In this document: piece after piece, positions 43,801 to 52,735 of the stretch
How positions within the stretch are numbered: the first letter of the stretch is position 1
Layout of the letters: every line of letters begins with the position of its first letter
DNA from: Gilvirhabdus luticola
GTDB taxonomy: Bacteria; Bacteroidota; Bacteroidia; Flavobacteriales; Flavobacteriaceae
NCBI RefSeq assembly: GCF_032583975.1
Contig: NZ_JAWHTF010000008.1
Length of the DNA: 64,000 nucleotides
Direction: 5' to 3' (one strand)
Program-made: the position numbers and the translations under genes
The notes under the pieces: generated by a model
Told to the model about the DNA's origin: nothing
Seen by the model: the letters and a program-made list of their open reading frames with translations, nothing else
Database searches by the model: none

Positions 43801-44119
43801 TTATATTACTATTATTAGGGTCCATTGTGATGCAACCAATTGAGTATGACCCTTCTTCATCAAAAATAGGTTTATATGTTACACCAGAATTAACCGTTTT
43901 CCATACACCACCTGATGAAGAAGCGACATAATATTCAAATGGATTGTTTGGATTTATGGCAATGTCTGAAATTCGACCAGAAGTTAATGATGGGCCAATA
44001 CTTCTCCAAGTTAATCCAGAAATATCTATTGAATCTAAAGGTTTTATAGCTTCTTGAGCTTGTAATAATGATGTGTTTATTAGGAATAAAAATAGAAGGG
44101 AAACGAGTATCTGTTTCAT
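40853..44119 (-). CDS. Secreted VPS10/sortilin-like BNR-repeat protein (copy 2)
   Basis: A 1088-aa exported protein, two residues longer than the copy at 27.1 kb, with the same layout: signal peptide (INTSLLQAQ, about 1-22), two propellers with roughly eleven Asp-box motifs (SLDGGETWKHM, TEDGGETWRAI, STDGGATWTKI, TENGGQSWRKI, SNDKGKTWASI), then a strand-rich region and a helical C-terminus (VETLYNVNMKTLEEKL). Blocks such as RSIGPSLTSGRISDIAINP and GGGPGSGIHKSTDGG are shared nearly verbatim with copy 1. No sorting tail is visible. Role unknown; a VPS10-like binding or hydrolase function has been suggested for relatives. Confidence 0.85.
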   Translation of the reverse strand: MKQILVSLLFLFLINTSLLQAQEAIKPLDSIDISGLTWRSIGPSLTSGRISDIAINPNNPFEYYVASSSGGVWKTVNSGVTYKPIFDEEGSYSIGCITMDPNNSNIIWVGTGENNNQRSVAYGDGVYKSLDGGETWKHMGLNMSEHIGKIIVHPENSNIVYVAAIGPLWSKGGDRSLYKTEDGGETWRAILTIDEHTGVNDIVMDPRDSNVLYASTLQRRRHVYTYVGGGPGSGIHKSTDGGATWTKIHQGLPEVELGRIGLAISPANPEIIYAIVEAADSKSGVFASTNRGASWEKRGDHVTSGNYYQEIIADPIDPNTLYSMDTWMSVSHDGGKTFEKVGEVFKHVDNHCMWIDPNNNKHWLVGCDGGIYETYDAAKTWDYKENIPVTQFYKVAVDNDYPFYNVYGGTQDNFSIGGPSRVMTNHGITNFDWFITNGGDGFESQIDPENPNIVYAQAQNGFLVRFDKQSGEIVGIQPTEREGEDAYRFNWDSPLVASKHASGRLYFAANKVFRSDDYGNSWEVISEDLTRQLDRNKLKVYDRIVSIDAVMKNGSTSLYGNIVALSESSLDESLLAIGTDDGLIHITENGGQSWRKIDNIPGAPKQSYVNAVYLSKHDANVVYAAFNHHKYGDFKPYIFRSNDKGKTWASISNNLPKGSVYSIEEDHIDKGLIFCGTEYGAYFSPNKGNRWRELASGLPTIAVRDIAIQERENDLVLGTFGRGFYILDDYSALRNIENSYPSEKAIVYPIREALIWEPSLPLGLPGKSFQGDNFFTATNLGPEAIFTYYYDESYKSIKEKRIEVEKDLIKNKKDAPYPNYNEYKSETNEKEPKLIFTIKDAGGRVVKKEFKKPTKGVQRFHWNLRYTLPNPINLEKPSFYNPWEPKDEGTLVQPGTYTIDMLLFNNGNSTHLYGPVSFNIKALNNTVMPADNREAKVAFQKQVAQLVADLGACNTMLTEMNDKLKHIKSAIERSEQPFAELHNMTVDIEDKINDVTIALNGDPVKTKLDIDQPKSPSARIGNMSYEQKYTTSSPTKTHLDSYVIAKREIDVIKKRVETLYNVNMKTLEEKLYKAGSGYTPNRGFENKN

Positions 44120-44156
44120 GAATAAGAATATTTATTAATGAGTAAATTTATTTGCC

Positions 44157-44164
44157 GAAAGATA
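44157..44164 (-). promoter_or_regulatory. -7 promoter element of VPS10/BNR copy 2
   Basis: On minus this reads TATCTTTC, one base from TAnnTTTG, 37 bases before the ATG. No clear -33 element. Confidence 0.4.
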
Positions 44165-44265
44165 AAATTAATTTACTGTTTAGCCTGATAGCTGTGCGAT
44201 TTTCTTATTTAAAAGTTAAATACTTTATGTAATGAAAATAAAGAATCAAATTGAAAATATAAAAA

Positions 44266-44298
44266 ACAGACCACTGGTTATTTTGGCCAATGGTCTGT
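44266..44298 (-). terminator. Intrinsic terminator of ppdK
   Basis: ACAGACCA (44266-44273) pairs with TGGTCTGT (44291-44298), extended by further pairs inside (TGG with CCA), and is followed on minus by TTTTTT. It lies 27 bases past the ppdK stop. Confidence 0.8.
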
Positions 44299-44325
44299 TA
44301 AGGTTGAATTAATTGCTATTATCGG

Positions 44326-47058
44326 TTAGTTCAATTTACTTTTAATAACAGCTTGTGCTGATGCCAGGCGAGCAATTGGTACTCTAAATGGTGAACAGCT
44401 TACGTAGTCCATGCCAATATTATAACAGAACTCTACAGAATTTGGTTCCCCTCCATGTTCTCCACAAATTCCGACTTTAAGTTTTGGTTTGGTACTTCTA
44501 CCTCGCTCTGTACCCATTTGTATCAATTGACCAACACCTTCTTGGTCTAATACTTCAAAAGGATCAACTTTTAAAATGCCTTTTTCTAGATATACTGGTA
44601 AGAATTTACCAGCATCGTCACGAGAATAGCCAAAGGTCATTTGAGTCAAATCATTAGTTCCAAATGAGAAGAAATCGGCATGTTTCGCGATCTCGTTAGC
44701 CATTAAGGCTGCACGAGGAATTTCGATCATGGTACCAATAGAATACTCTACCTTATCGTTTCTTTCTCTAAATACTTTTTTAGCAGTAGTACGAATGATT
44801 TCTTCTTGGAGCATAAACTCTTCTACAGTACCAACTAAAGGCACCATAATTTCTGGTTTACTTTTAATTCCTTTAGCCTTTAAATTTAAGGCCGCTTCAA
44901 TGATAGCTCTTGCTTGCATTTCAGTAATTTCTGGATACGTATTACCCAATCTACAACCTCTATGACCAAGCATTGGATTGAATTCCTGCAATTCGGCCAC
45001 TTTATTTTTAACTGCTTGTAATGAAATGTGCATATCTTCTGCCAAATCTTTTTGAGTAGTCAATTGATGAGGTACAAACTCATGTAATGGAGGATCTAAT
45101 AACCTAACAGTTACAGGAAGTCCGTCCATAGCTTCAAAGATACCTTCAAAATCACTTCGTTGCATCGGTAATAATTGAGCCAATGCTTGCTTTCTACCTT
45201 TAACAGTATCAGCCATAATCATTTCACGCATGGCTTGAATTCGGTCTACTTCAAAGAACATATGCTCTGTACGTGTTAAGCCTATACCTTTTGCACCAAA
45301 ATTACGTGCCACTTTGGCATCGTTTGGTGTATCCGCATTGGCACGAACATTCATGGTTGCGTATTTATTGGTCAATTCCATAAGTTCCGCAAACTCGCCA
45401 CTTAATTCAGGCTCAACTGTAGCCACTTTGCCATCAATGATATTACCTGTAGAACCGTTTAGAGAGATCCAATCGCCTTCATGGAATTCTTTACCATCTA
45501 CAGTTAATGTTCGTGCTTTATAATTGATTTTTAATGCTCCTGCTCCAGACACACAGCATTTACCCATACCTCTAGCAACCACTGCAGCATGAGAGGTCAT
45601 ACCACCTCTAGCTGTTAAAATACCTTTCGCAATGTTCATTCCTTCAAGGTCTTCTGGAGAAGTTTCTATACGAGTAAGAATAGCATTTTTAAATTTATAA
45701 GCTTCGTCAGCAAAAAATACAATTTGTCCTGTAGCTGCGCCAGGAGAAGCTGGTAAACCTTGTGCAATTATATGAGCAGTCTTTAAAGCATCTTGGTCAA
45801 AAACTGGATGTAATAATTCGTCTAATTTGTTAGGTTCCATTCTTACCAATGCTTCTTCTTCAGAAATTAATCCTTTTTTAAATAAATCGATCGCTATTTT
45901 AACCATAGCTGCACCAGTACGTTTACCGTTTCTTGTTTGAAGTATCCATAATTTACCATCTTGAATTGTGAATTCCATATCCTGCATATCTCGATAATGC
46001 TTTTCGAGTTTTTCCTGATAATCGTTTAATTCTGAAAACAATTTTGGCATAATCTCTTCAAGTGAAGGATATTTTTCCAATCGCTCCTCCTCTTCTACTC
46101 TTGCTAGTTTTGCCCAACGTTGAGAACCTAACTTGGTTATTTGCTGTGGAGTTCTTACTCCTGCTACAACATCTTCCCCTTGCGCATTAACTAAATATTC
46201 TCCATTAAATACGTTTTCACCTGTACCTGCGTCTCTGGTAAAGCATACACCTGTAGCAGAATTCTCTCCCATATTTCCATAAACCATAGCTTGAACATTA
46301 ACAGCTGTTCCCCAATCTGCTGGATAACCATGCATGTTTCTGTAATACACTGCACGATTTCCATTCCAACTATTGAATACAGCAAAAATTGCTCCCCAAA
46401 GTTGGTCCCAAGGATCTGTTGGAAAATGACGTCCTGTACGTTTTTTTACTGCATCTTTAAAATCATAAACTAAATCTTGCAAGTCTTGTACGGAAAATTC
46501 TGTATCTAACTGAATGCCTCTTTTTTCTTTAAGATGCTCCATAATTTCCTCAAACGGATCTATATCGTCTTTAGACTTTGGTTTCATACCAAGTACAACA
46601 CCTCCATACATTTGAATAAAACGACGATAAGAATCCCAAGCAAAGCGTTTATTGTTTGTTTTTTTAGCAAGACCTATAACTACCTCGTCATTTAATCCTA
46701 GATTCAATACAGTGTCCATCATCCCAGGCATCGAGACTCGAGCCCCAGAACGCACGGAAATTAATAGAGGATTTTCTTTATCACCAAATACCGTACCCAT
46801 AATATCTTCTATATTCGCAATGGCTTTTTCGACTTCTTCTTTAATCTTTTTAAGCACTGAAGCTTTACCCAACAGGTTGTACTCGGTACAAACTTCTGTG
46901 GTAATGGTGAATCCTGGAGGCACGGGAATACCAATTGCACTCATTTCTGCGAGGTTCGCACCTTTTCCACCTAAAAGGTTTTTCATAGTACTATTACCAT
47001 CTGCTGTTTTATTTCCAAATTTATAAACCCTAGTTTTGGTTTCTTCAAGTAATTCCAT
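44326..47058 (-). CDS. ppdK: Pyruvate, phosphate dikinase
   Basis: PpdK reversibly makes phosphoenolpyruvate from pyruvate, ATP and phosphate, linking glycolysis and gluconeogenesis. The 910-aa protein has an N-terminal ATP-binding domain (KFGNKTADGNS, LLGGKGANLAEM at about 28-40, PFTI region with RSGARVSMPGMMDT), the phosphohistidine segment GGMTSHAAVVARGMGKCCVSG near 485-505 and a TIM-barrel PEP domain ending GRSTKPKLKVGICGEHGG. Catalytic residues are all present. Length is typical. It is monocistronic: terminator after the stop and a separate upstream region. An inverted repeat lies 42-63 bases upstream of the start. Confidence 0.97.
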   Translation of the reverse strand: MELLEETKTRVYKFGNKTADGNSTMKNLLGGKGANLAEMSAIGIPVPPGFTITTEVCTEYNLLGKASVLKKIKEEVEKAIANIEDIMGTVFGDKENPLLISVRSGARVSMPGMMDTVLNLGLNDEVVIGLAKKTNNKRFAWDSYRRFIQMYGGVVLGMKPKSKDDIDPFEEIMEHLKEKRGIQLDTEFSVQDLQDLVYDFKDAVKKRTGRHFPTDPWDQLWGAIFAVFNSWNGNRAVYYRNMHGYPADWGTAVNVQAMVYGNMGENSATGVCFTRDAGTGENVFNGEYLVNAQGEDVVAGVRTPQQITKLGSQRWAKLARVEEEERLEKYPSLEEIMPKLFSELNDYQEKLEKHYRDMQDMEFTIQDGKLWILQTRNGKRTGAAMVKIAIDLFKKGLISEEEALVRMEPNKLDELLHPVFDQDALKTAHIIAQGLPASPGAATGQIVFFADEAYKFKNAILTRIETSPEDLEGMNIAKGILTARGGMTSHAAVVARGMGKCCVSGAGALKINYKARTLTVDGKEFHEGDWISLNGSTGNIIDGKVATVEPELSGEFAELMELTNKYATMNVRANADTPNDAKVARNFGAKGIGLTRTEHMFFEVDRIQAMREMIMADTVKGRKQALAQLLPMQRSDFEGIFEAMDGLPVTVRLLDPPLHEFVPHQLTTQKDLAEDMHISLQAVKNKVAELQEFNPMLGHRGCRLGNTYPEITEMQARAIIEAALNLKAKGIKSKPEIMVPLVGTVEEFMLQEEIIRTTAKKVFRERNDKVEYSIGTMIEIPRAALMANEIAKHADFFSFGTNDLTQMTFGYSRDDAGKFLPVYLEKGILKVDPFEVLDQEGVGQLIQMGTERGRSTKPKLKVGICGEHGGEPNSVEFCYNIGMDYVSCSPFRVPIARLASAQAVIKSKLN

Positions 47059-47099
47059 AATAAAGAAATTTTAATTATATCATATTTTAATGAGTATAA

Positions 47100-47121
47100 A
47101 GCTATTGAATAACCAATAGCT
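47100..47121. promoter_or_regulatory. Inverted repeat upstream of ppdK
   Basis: AGCTATTG (47100-47107) and CAATAGCT (47114-47121) are perfect arms around six bases, 42-63 bases upstream of the ppdK ATG on minus. It could be an operator or leader hairpin; no T-run follows. The 47059-47354 spacer holds otherwise only the promoter listed next. Confidence 0.35.
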
Positions 47122-47279
47122 ATCTTATGATAAAAATCATGTTTTTAGATTGACTTTTAGGGACTTTGAGAAATTTGATACCTAAACTAATTTATTTAGG
47201 TCTATGAACATTAAAATTTTATCGATTAATGGGTTTTGACTTTCCGTTTATCGAATATTATTGAGGTTTGTCAAACTAT

Positions 47280-47311
47280 TTTGAAGCTGTTTCAAGCAAT
47301 GTTTACCTTAT
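47280..47311 (+). promoter_or_regulatory. Possible promoter of the 90-aa hypothetical gene
   Basis: TTTG (47280-47283), a 20-base spacer and TACCTTAT (47304-47311), a TAnnTTTG variant. It would give a leader of about 37 bases to the ATG at 47355. Confidence 0.35.
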
Positions 47312-47354
47312 TACTAATTAACTATGAAACCCAAATCATTAAAACCTATTTAAT

Positions 47355-47627
47355 ATGGACGCAAATCTTTCTTTATTCAATCAGATTAACAGCTTGTCAT
47401 ATTGGTTCTTACTGGAAAGCAATTACAAGAGTATTGTAGTATTAGACGCTGAAAAAGACACATACTTTATTAATATTAAAAAAGGAAAACAACCACTTTA
47501 TACCCATTGCATTAATCATTTTAGTAAAAAGAACAAAAATTTCCTGAAGTTTGAATTAATCGCTATAGTGAATAGTCTACTACATATTAAGGATACCATA
47601 ATGAGCAGAAGACCAGAAAGTGCGTGA
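47355..47627 (+). CDS. Hypothetical small protein (90 aa)
   Basis: An unrecognised 90-aa frame: MDANLSLFNQINSLSYWFL, a predicted strand-turn-strand KSIVVLDAEKDTYFINIKKGK and a helix rich in Phe and Lys (KNKNFLKFELIAIVNSLLHI). There is no signal peptide or membrane helix. It stops one base before the end of the convergent MFS gene. A plausible promoter and leader lie upstream. An overlapping frame from 47236 lacks support. It is likely a lineage-specific gene; a real product is more probable than not. Confidence 0.5.
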   Translation: MDANLSLFNQINSLSYWFLLESNYKSIVVLDAEKDTYFINIKKGKQPLYTHCINHFSKKNKNFLKFELIAIVNSLLHIKDTIMSRRPESA

Positions 47628-47628
47628 A

Positions 47629-48783
47629 TTAACCTTTTTTCAGCTCTTTTTTAAATTGGAATAAACGCCAGGAAATAGGTATAAAAGATAAGGATGCGAC
47701 TACAAATAATAGAAATGCTAATTGTAATCCGAAGGCATTGGATAAATAGCCTATTAGTGGTGGTCCTAGAAAAAACCCTACTAGTCCATAAGTAGAGAGT
47801 ATGGATATAGCCATACCTGGCGCATATTTTTTGGAATATCCCGCCAAAGAATATGTCATTGGGAAAATTGATGAAGTACCAAAACCTACCAGACAGAAAC
47901 CAATCATAGCCGGCCAAAAGTATGGGAAAATTACAGCAATCAATATCCCAGAAGCCAAAAATATTGCACTTAAAACATAGGTGTTTTTCATTCCAATATT
48001 ATCAATTAACCTGTCGGAAAAAAATCTTGATAATGCCATACATGTCATAAAGGTTAAATAACCATAGGTAAAGACTTCTACCTTAATTACATCTTTAAAG
48101 TATACGCCGCTCCAATTAAACATACCTCCTTCACAAACAGCTGCAAAAAATATTAACATACCAAGGTATAAAATGTACTTGTCAGGTTTCCCGATAATAA
48201 GTTTATTTCCCGTTTGGGCGACATCTTTTTCCAAGACATGTTTATAAGCTATAATTGAAAGAATAATAGTTAAAATTGCAATAATTACCATATGAGTCTG
48301 CATGCTGATATAATATTTGACCATAATAGTGGAAAAACCTACACCAATCATGCCTCCAGAACTCCAAATACCATGCAAGGAACCCAAGATTCTTCTGTTA
48401 TAAATCTTCTGTAAATTAATGGATTGTGTATTTACTGAAATATTGAAAATCCTCATAAAAAAGGCAAATAAACCCAAACTAATGACGAGCATAAAGATGG
48501 AACTTGAAAAACCAATTAAAACCAATGAAGCCGTTAATACAAAAATAGATGCCAGCATTGGTATTCTGCTTTCATATTTGGTCATTAGCCAACCAGAAAT
48601 AGGTAAACCGATCATAGAACTAATGGGCAATGCCAAAAGGATTGTTCCTAACTCTGCATCATTTAGGTTATAAATTGATTTTATGGTTGGTATCCTAGAT
48701 GCCCATGAAGCAAAATTAAAACCCGATAAGAAAAAGAAAACGCTTAATGCTAAACGTTGGTGTTTTATATTATGGTATACCAT
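47629..48783 (-). CDS. Major facilitator superfamily transporter
   Basis: A 384-aa inner-membrane protein with about 12 helices. N-terminal LALSVFFFLSGFNFASWASRIPTIK and LPISSMIGLPISGWLMTKYESRIP (the loop 2-3 basic motif) mark a MFS protein; the ASWASRIP start is shared with MFS members near the sugar and drug efflux groups. Substrate cannot be told. It is convergent with the 90-aa hypothetical gene and is followed upstream by no clear operon partner (91 bases to the S41 gene). Confidence 0.85.
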   Translation of the reverse strand: MVYHNIKHQRLALSVFFFLSGFNFASWASRIPTIKSIYNLNDAELGTILLALPISSMIGLPISGWLMTKYESRIPMLASIFVLTASLVLIGFSSSIFMLVISLGLFAFFMRIFNISVNTQSINLQKIYNRRILGSLHGIWSSGGMIGVGFSTIMVKYYISMQTHMVIIAILTIILSIIAYKHVLEKDVAQTGNKLIIGKPDKYILYLGMLIFFAAVCEGGMFNWSGVYFKDVIKVEVFTYGYLTFMTCMALSRFFSDRLIDNIGMKNTYVLSAIFLASGILIAVIFPYFWPAMIGFCLVGFGTSSIFPMTYSLAGYSKKYAPGMAISILSTYGLVGFFLGPPLIGYLSNAFGLQLAFLLFVVASLSFIPISWRLFQFKKELKKG

Positions 48784-48874
48784 TTATAGCCTATAAAAGA
48801 TAGGCAATAAATATATGCTTCATTTTGAAATTAAATCTATTTATATCAAAAAAATACTTGTGATTTAAATCTTA

Positions 48875-50527
48875 TTAGTTATCATTTGCAATCTTATTAA
48901 GCATCATTTTCGCATTTTGGCCTGTTGGCCCATCTGGATCCATTTTTAGTGCCTTACTATAGAATTCTTTAGCCTTTTCTTTATTGCCGGCATTTAAATA
49001 AGCTTCTGCAAGACTATCCCAAGCATTTGCTGAATTAGGAAATAATTCAGTTGTAAATTGAAACACAAAAATGGCTTCATCATGTTGCCCATTACCTAAA
49101 AGTCTATAGCCTGCTTGATTGAATTCACTCTCAAAGTTGAAATATCCATATCTGGGATCGTCAACCATTTTTATGGCATCTGCCTTCAATTGGTCAATTT
49201 TGCCTGCAAGAAATAACTCCGTTAGATGTCCCATGGGATCTGTTATGAAGCCTTCATCTGAAAATGATAATATGGCATCCATTACTGGATCTTTGTTGGT
49301 TTTGTATTCTTCAAAGCTCATATCAACATTAATGTGTGGTGCCATCCATGGAGCATTTTCCCATTGTGGTTTATCTTGCCACCAGGCAAATGATAAGTAA
49401 ACGGAAACCTGACTATTAGGGAGTTTTACCTCTCTATTATCACCATAAAAATTGATATTTTCACCTGTTGGCTCACCTACAAAAATGACATTGGTGTAAT
49501 TATCCAACTCATTTACCAAATTTTGGCAAGCTGAAAATGTTCTTCTGCCAATAATCACAAAAAGGTTTCCAGTCTTGTTTATTTTCTCTGATTTAATAAT
49601 TCCTGTAACAATGGGTTTGTTTTTATAATTGTTTCCTCCTCCATTAAGTCTTACATCCAAAACTAAACGCTCTACATCATTATTATCTATATAATTGAAT
49701 AATCGTTCATAAAAAGCAGGAATATCCTCGTCAGGGTCATCCTGAATCTGGCTATGCCTTACATAAACCGTTTTATTTTCTGGAAGATATTCGAAATAAT
49801 ATATTTTATCGAGTTTATCAAGATATAATGGTGTACTGGTCTGATCTCTGGCACTTAACCATGAATCTTGATGTCTGGTTAAGGTATATTGTCGGGGTAC
49901 ATTTTCTCCGGCAGGAAGTGATTTTAACAATTGTTTGAATGTTTTTCCATTTTTTTCTAAAGTCATTTCAACTGGATCTGAAATATTATCAATAACACCT
50001 TGAGCATGTAATACTTCCAGTGAAACTAAATATAGCATTCCATAAGCTTTGAAAAATTGCTCATTTTCTACAGGCACTACTGGATAAATAGCCTTGAGAG
50101 CCTCATCGATATTCATATTGCCAATCTTGAGAACTTTGGCTCCTAATGCATTCTTGTAATCTTTATGTGCGCCTTCAATAAAAACTCCATCACTGAAGTG
50201 ATAAAAATTCACAGGTAAAAAATCCAATGGTATTGGCGCCGATTCAAATCCTAATCTGGTGTGACCATACTTAAATAATGCAATTATTTTAGATAGACCA
50301 ACTATAATTTCATGATCAGATAAATTAGGAATTTCATTATACAACTGTTCTACCTCATGGTCAAAAACGTCTGCTGCCGTTTTTTTGAATAAGAATGAAT
50401 AGTCTTTGTGAACTGTTTCCTGAAGAAATTTAAGATCGTCTTGCCATTGTTGTGTTGTGAATTTTGTTTGACTAAAAGCATTACAAACCATAGCTATAGC
50501 CAATAATAATAGGGTAGCTTTTTTCAT
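48875..50527 (-). CDS. Secreted S41-family peptidase-like protein with TPR
   Basis: A 550-aa exported protein (signal peptide LLLLAIAMVCNAFSQ, about 1-20). The middle holds the S41/tail-specific protease core: LVLDVRLNGGGNNYKNKP near 290 and VIIGRRTFSACQNLVNELDNY, where the Ser is the likely nucleophile, then EPTGENINFYGDNREVKLPNS. A C-terminal TPR-like segment (about 450-545, AIFVFQFTTELFPNSANAWDSLAEAYLNAG by pattern) ends the protein. No PDZ domain is evident. The protease would act outside the cytoplasm. It is near the EamA gene on the same strand (87-base gap). Confidence 0.85.
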   Translation of the reverse strand: MKKATLLLLAIAMVCNAFSQTKFTTQQWQDDLKFLQETVHKDYSFLFKKTAADVFDHEVEQLYNEIPNLSDHEIIVGLSKIIALFKYGHTRLGFESAPIPLDFLPVNFYHFSDGVFIEGAHKDYKNALGAKVLKIGNMNIDEALKAIYPVVPVENEQFFKAYGMLYLVSLEVLHAQGVIDNISDPVEMTLEKNGKTFKQLLKSLPAGENVPRQYTLTRHQDSWLSARDQTSTPLYLDKLDKIYYFEYLPENKTVYVRHSQIQDDPDEDIPAFYERLFNYIDNNDVERLVLDVRLNGGGNNYKNKPIVTGIIKSEKINKTGNLFVIIGRRTFSACQNLVNELDNYTNVIFVGEPTGENINFYGDNREVKLPNSQVSVYLSFAWWQDKPQWENAPWMAPHINVDMSFEEYKTNKDPVMDAILSFSDEGFITDPMGHLTELFLAGKIDQLKADAIKMVDDPRYGYFNFESEFNQAGYRLLGNGQHDEAIFVFQFTTELFPNSANAWDSLAEAYLNAGNKEKAKEFYSKALKMDPDGPTGQNAKMMLNKIANDN

Positions 50528-50614
50528 TTTTGATTGATTTTTAAAACGGTTTATATTGAAAAGACAACTAATTACTCGATTTGTTACAAAAAATAGTGCA
50601 ATATTTAAAAGAAA

Positions 50615-51544
50615 TTATTTATTGCCACTACTTGAAAAACGTCTGAAAATTGTCAATTTTTTCTTTGTATTGATAAAATAAACACCTGTAAGCAAAATAG
50701 CTGCTGCAATTACAGATTGAGTGCTAATTTGTTCGTTAAGAAAGTACCAGCCTAATATTAATGCAATAATCGGGTTTACGTAGGTAGATGTTGCTACTTT
50801 GTCTGGAGAAACTACTTTTAGTAAATAATTAAAAGAAGTAAAAGCAACAATGCTTCCAAATAATATTAACAGCAGCATAGACCAGAGTGCCTTATTACTC
50901 CACATAGTTGGTGATGACCATGTTTCTCCAAATAAGATACTGGCAATAAAAAGCATTAAACCTCCAACCACCATTTGGTAGCCAGTATTCACGAAATAGT
51001 TAGATGGTAGATTAGCCTTACCAACAAACAAACTACCATAAGCCCAGCTTAACATGCAAATAAAAATCATAATCATTCCGGTAACACTGCCTTCTTGACT
51101 CACTATTTCTTTTTGGCTTACGAGTAAATAAATTCCTATAACACCTAATATGACACCAATATAAGACATTAGCTTGATTTTCTTACCTTGATGAATGCGC
51201 ATTAATATAAGAACCAATAAGGGCTGTGCCGATATCTCTAATGCAGTAAAACCACTATCCACAAACATGAGTGCCCAAACCATTAAACCATTTCCAAGAG
51301 TTAAAAACAAAAACCCTGCAATTACTGTATTGATTAATTGTTTAATACTGACTTTTATTGACTTACCCATAATTATGGCAATGATAAAAATCAATATGCC
51401 AGCAACGATAAACCGAATTGAAGCCAACATGAAAGGAGGTAATTCTGCAACAACTATTTTATTCAATAAATATGTAGATCCCCATATTACATAAATTGAG
51501 AAGAAGGCTAAAATGATTAGTACATTTTTTGGGATCTTGATCAT
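50615..51544 (-). CDS. EamA/DMT-family transporter
   Basis: A 309-aa inner-membrane protein with ten helices in two EamA repeats (about 10-145 and 155-295). The start FFSIYVIWGSTYLLNKIVVAELPPFMLASIRF is the classic DMT segment and GLMVWALMFVDSGFTALEISAQPLLVLIL the second. DMT proteins export metabolites or amino acids; the substrate is unknown. The downstream PLP-enzyme gene lies 70 bases away in the opposite direction of reading order (same strand), so they may be one operon with the amino-acid enzyme upstream. Confidence 0.87.
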   Translation of the reverse strand: MIKIPKNVLIILAFFSIYVIWGSTYLLNKIVVAELPPFMLASIRFIVAGILIFIIAIIMGKSIKVSIKQLINTVIAGFLFLTLGNGLMVWALMFVDSGFTALEISAQPLLVLILMRIHQGKKIKLMSYIGVILGVIGIYLLVSQKEIVSQEGSVTGMIMIFICMLSWAYGSLFVGKANLPSNYFVNTGYQMVVGGLMLFIASILFGETWSSPTMWSNKALWSMLLLILFGSIVAFTSFNYLLKVVSPDKVATSTYVNPIIALILGWYFLNEQISTQSVIAAAILLTGVYFINTKKKLTIFRRFSSSGNK

Positions 51545-51614
51545 AAGTGATATTGAGATTAATCATCAATATTAAAAAAACTTAATCTAGGAAAAATTCT
51601 TTTAGGAAAGAACT

Positions 51615-52724
51615 TTAAATGGTTAATTTTCTCTTTCTAGCAGAAATTTCCCAAACATCTATATTTTTACTATCGGATATAACAGTAATATCATCATACA
51701 AATTTATTGTTGGGCAAATATGATACGGAACACCATATAGAACATCACCTATTTCAATTTTAGAATCATGTTCTACAGATAAGACACCATGCTCTTCGCT
51801 TTGCGAAAGAAGAGTATACTTTGATAAATTTAAAAATCTTATGCGTTTATCTATAGGATTTTCTGATGCAACAGCTTTATGCCCAAGATCTATGGTAACT
51901 ATTCCTTTTTTTGGCATTGACACGACTCTGGTTATTACTAAAACGGCAAACTTAAACTGTTGTTCAGCTAATTTTTCATTATAGCCAAAATCCCAAAAGA
52001 CGCAAGTCCCTGGACTACAAATTCTGTTGGGCTCTAATAAATGTGATGTAAAAGAAGGTGTTCCACCACATATGAGCTGAATATTGGGATATGATTTTTT
52101 TAAAGAGTTTTGGATTGTAATGATTTCTGAAAATGAATCTTCTATCCTATTTTTTCTTTCTTGAAAATTAGGATCTCTAAAATGACCATCGTAAACATGT
52201 AATCCTTTGAAATATAAATTATTATGTGACTTTATGTTATCTACTAATTCATATACATTGTTATTAGGCTCAATTCCCGAACGATTCATTCCATTGTTTA
52301 CATCTATAAAAATACCTATCTCTACATGATGTTTTTGAGCTGCTTCATTAAGTAATCTCACACTTAATTTATTATCTACAATTGTTAAGAATTGAGTCTC
52401 TGGAAAATGGTTAATTAAATTACAAAAGCGGTCAATTTTTGGACCAACAAGTTGGTGTGCTAATAAAACGGACACTGCTCCTGCTTTGGCGGCAATTTCA
52501 GCTTCAGAAATCGTTGATGCCTTAAAATTCAAAATACCTAAAGCAATAAAATGGTTTAAAACTTTAGGCATTTTGTTTGTCTTAATATGCGGCATCAGGA
52601 TTTCCGGTTGATTATTTACCATTTCCAGCATTTTATGGAGGTTATGCTCAAAATGATTTTTATATAAAACCAGTGATGGAGAATCTATGTCTTGAATTCT
52701 ATCTATTTCGTACCAATTATTCAT
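51615..52724 (-). CDS. D-threonine aldolase/D-serine dehydratase-like PLP enzyme
   Basis: A 369-aa fold-type III PLP enzyme (alanine-racemase-type barrel plus C-terminal beta domain). The expected PLP lysine lies in LMPHIKTNKMPKVL near residue 49, phosphate contacts in CGGTPSF, and the metal site in GVPYHICPTINLYDDITVI (His and Cys) near 340. It would cleave or dehydrate a D-beta-hydroxy amino acid such as D-threonine or D-serine. Length is normal. Upstream is the DinB-like gene (11 bases gap), downstream the EamA transporter, giving a probable three-gene amino-acid-related operon. Confidence 0.85.
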   Translation of the reverse strand: MNNWYEIDRIQDIDSPSLVLYKNHFEHNLHKMLEMVNNQPEILMPHIKTNKMPKVLNHFIALGILNFKASTISEAEIAAKAGAVSVLLAHQLVGPKIDRFCNLINHFPETQFLTIVDNKLSVRLLNEAAQKHHVEIGIFIDVNNGMNRSGIEPNNNVYELVDNIKSHNNLYFKGLHVYDGHFRDPNFQERKNRIEDSFSEIITIQNSLKKSYPNIQLICGGTPSFTSHLLEPNRICSPGTCVFWDFGYNEKLAEQQFKFAVLVITRVVSMPKKGIVTIDLGHKAVASENPIDKRIRFLNLSKYTLLSQSEEHGVLSVEHDSKIEIGDVLYGVPYHICPTINLYDDITVISDSKNIDVWEISARKRKLTI

Positions 52725-52735
52725 TGTTAACGATG

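Noticed and set aside
47236..47439. Longer overlapping frame before the 90-aa gene
   Set aside because: It has low-complexity content, begins before the likely promoter and overlaps the better frame.
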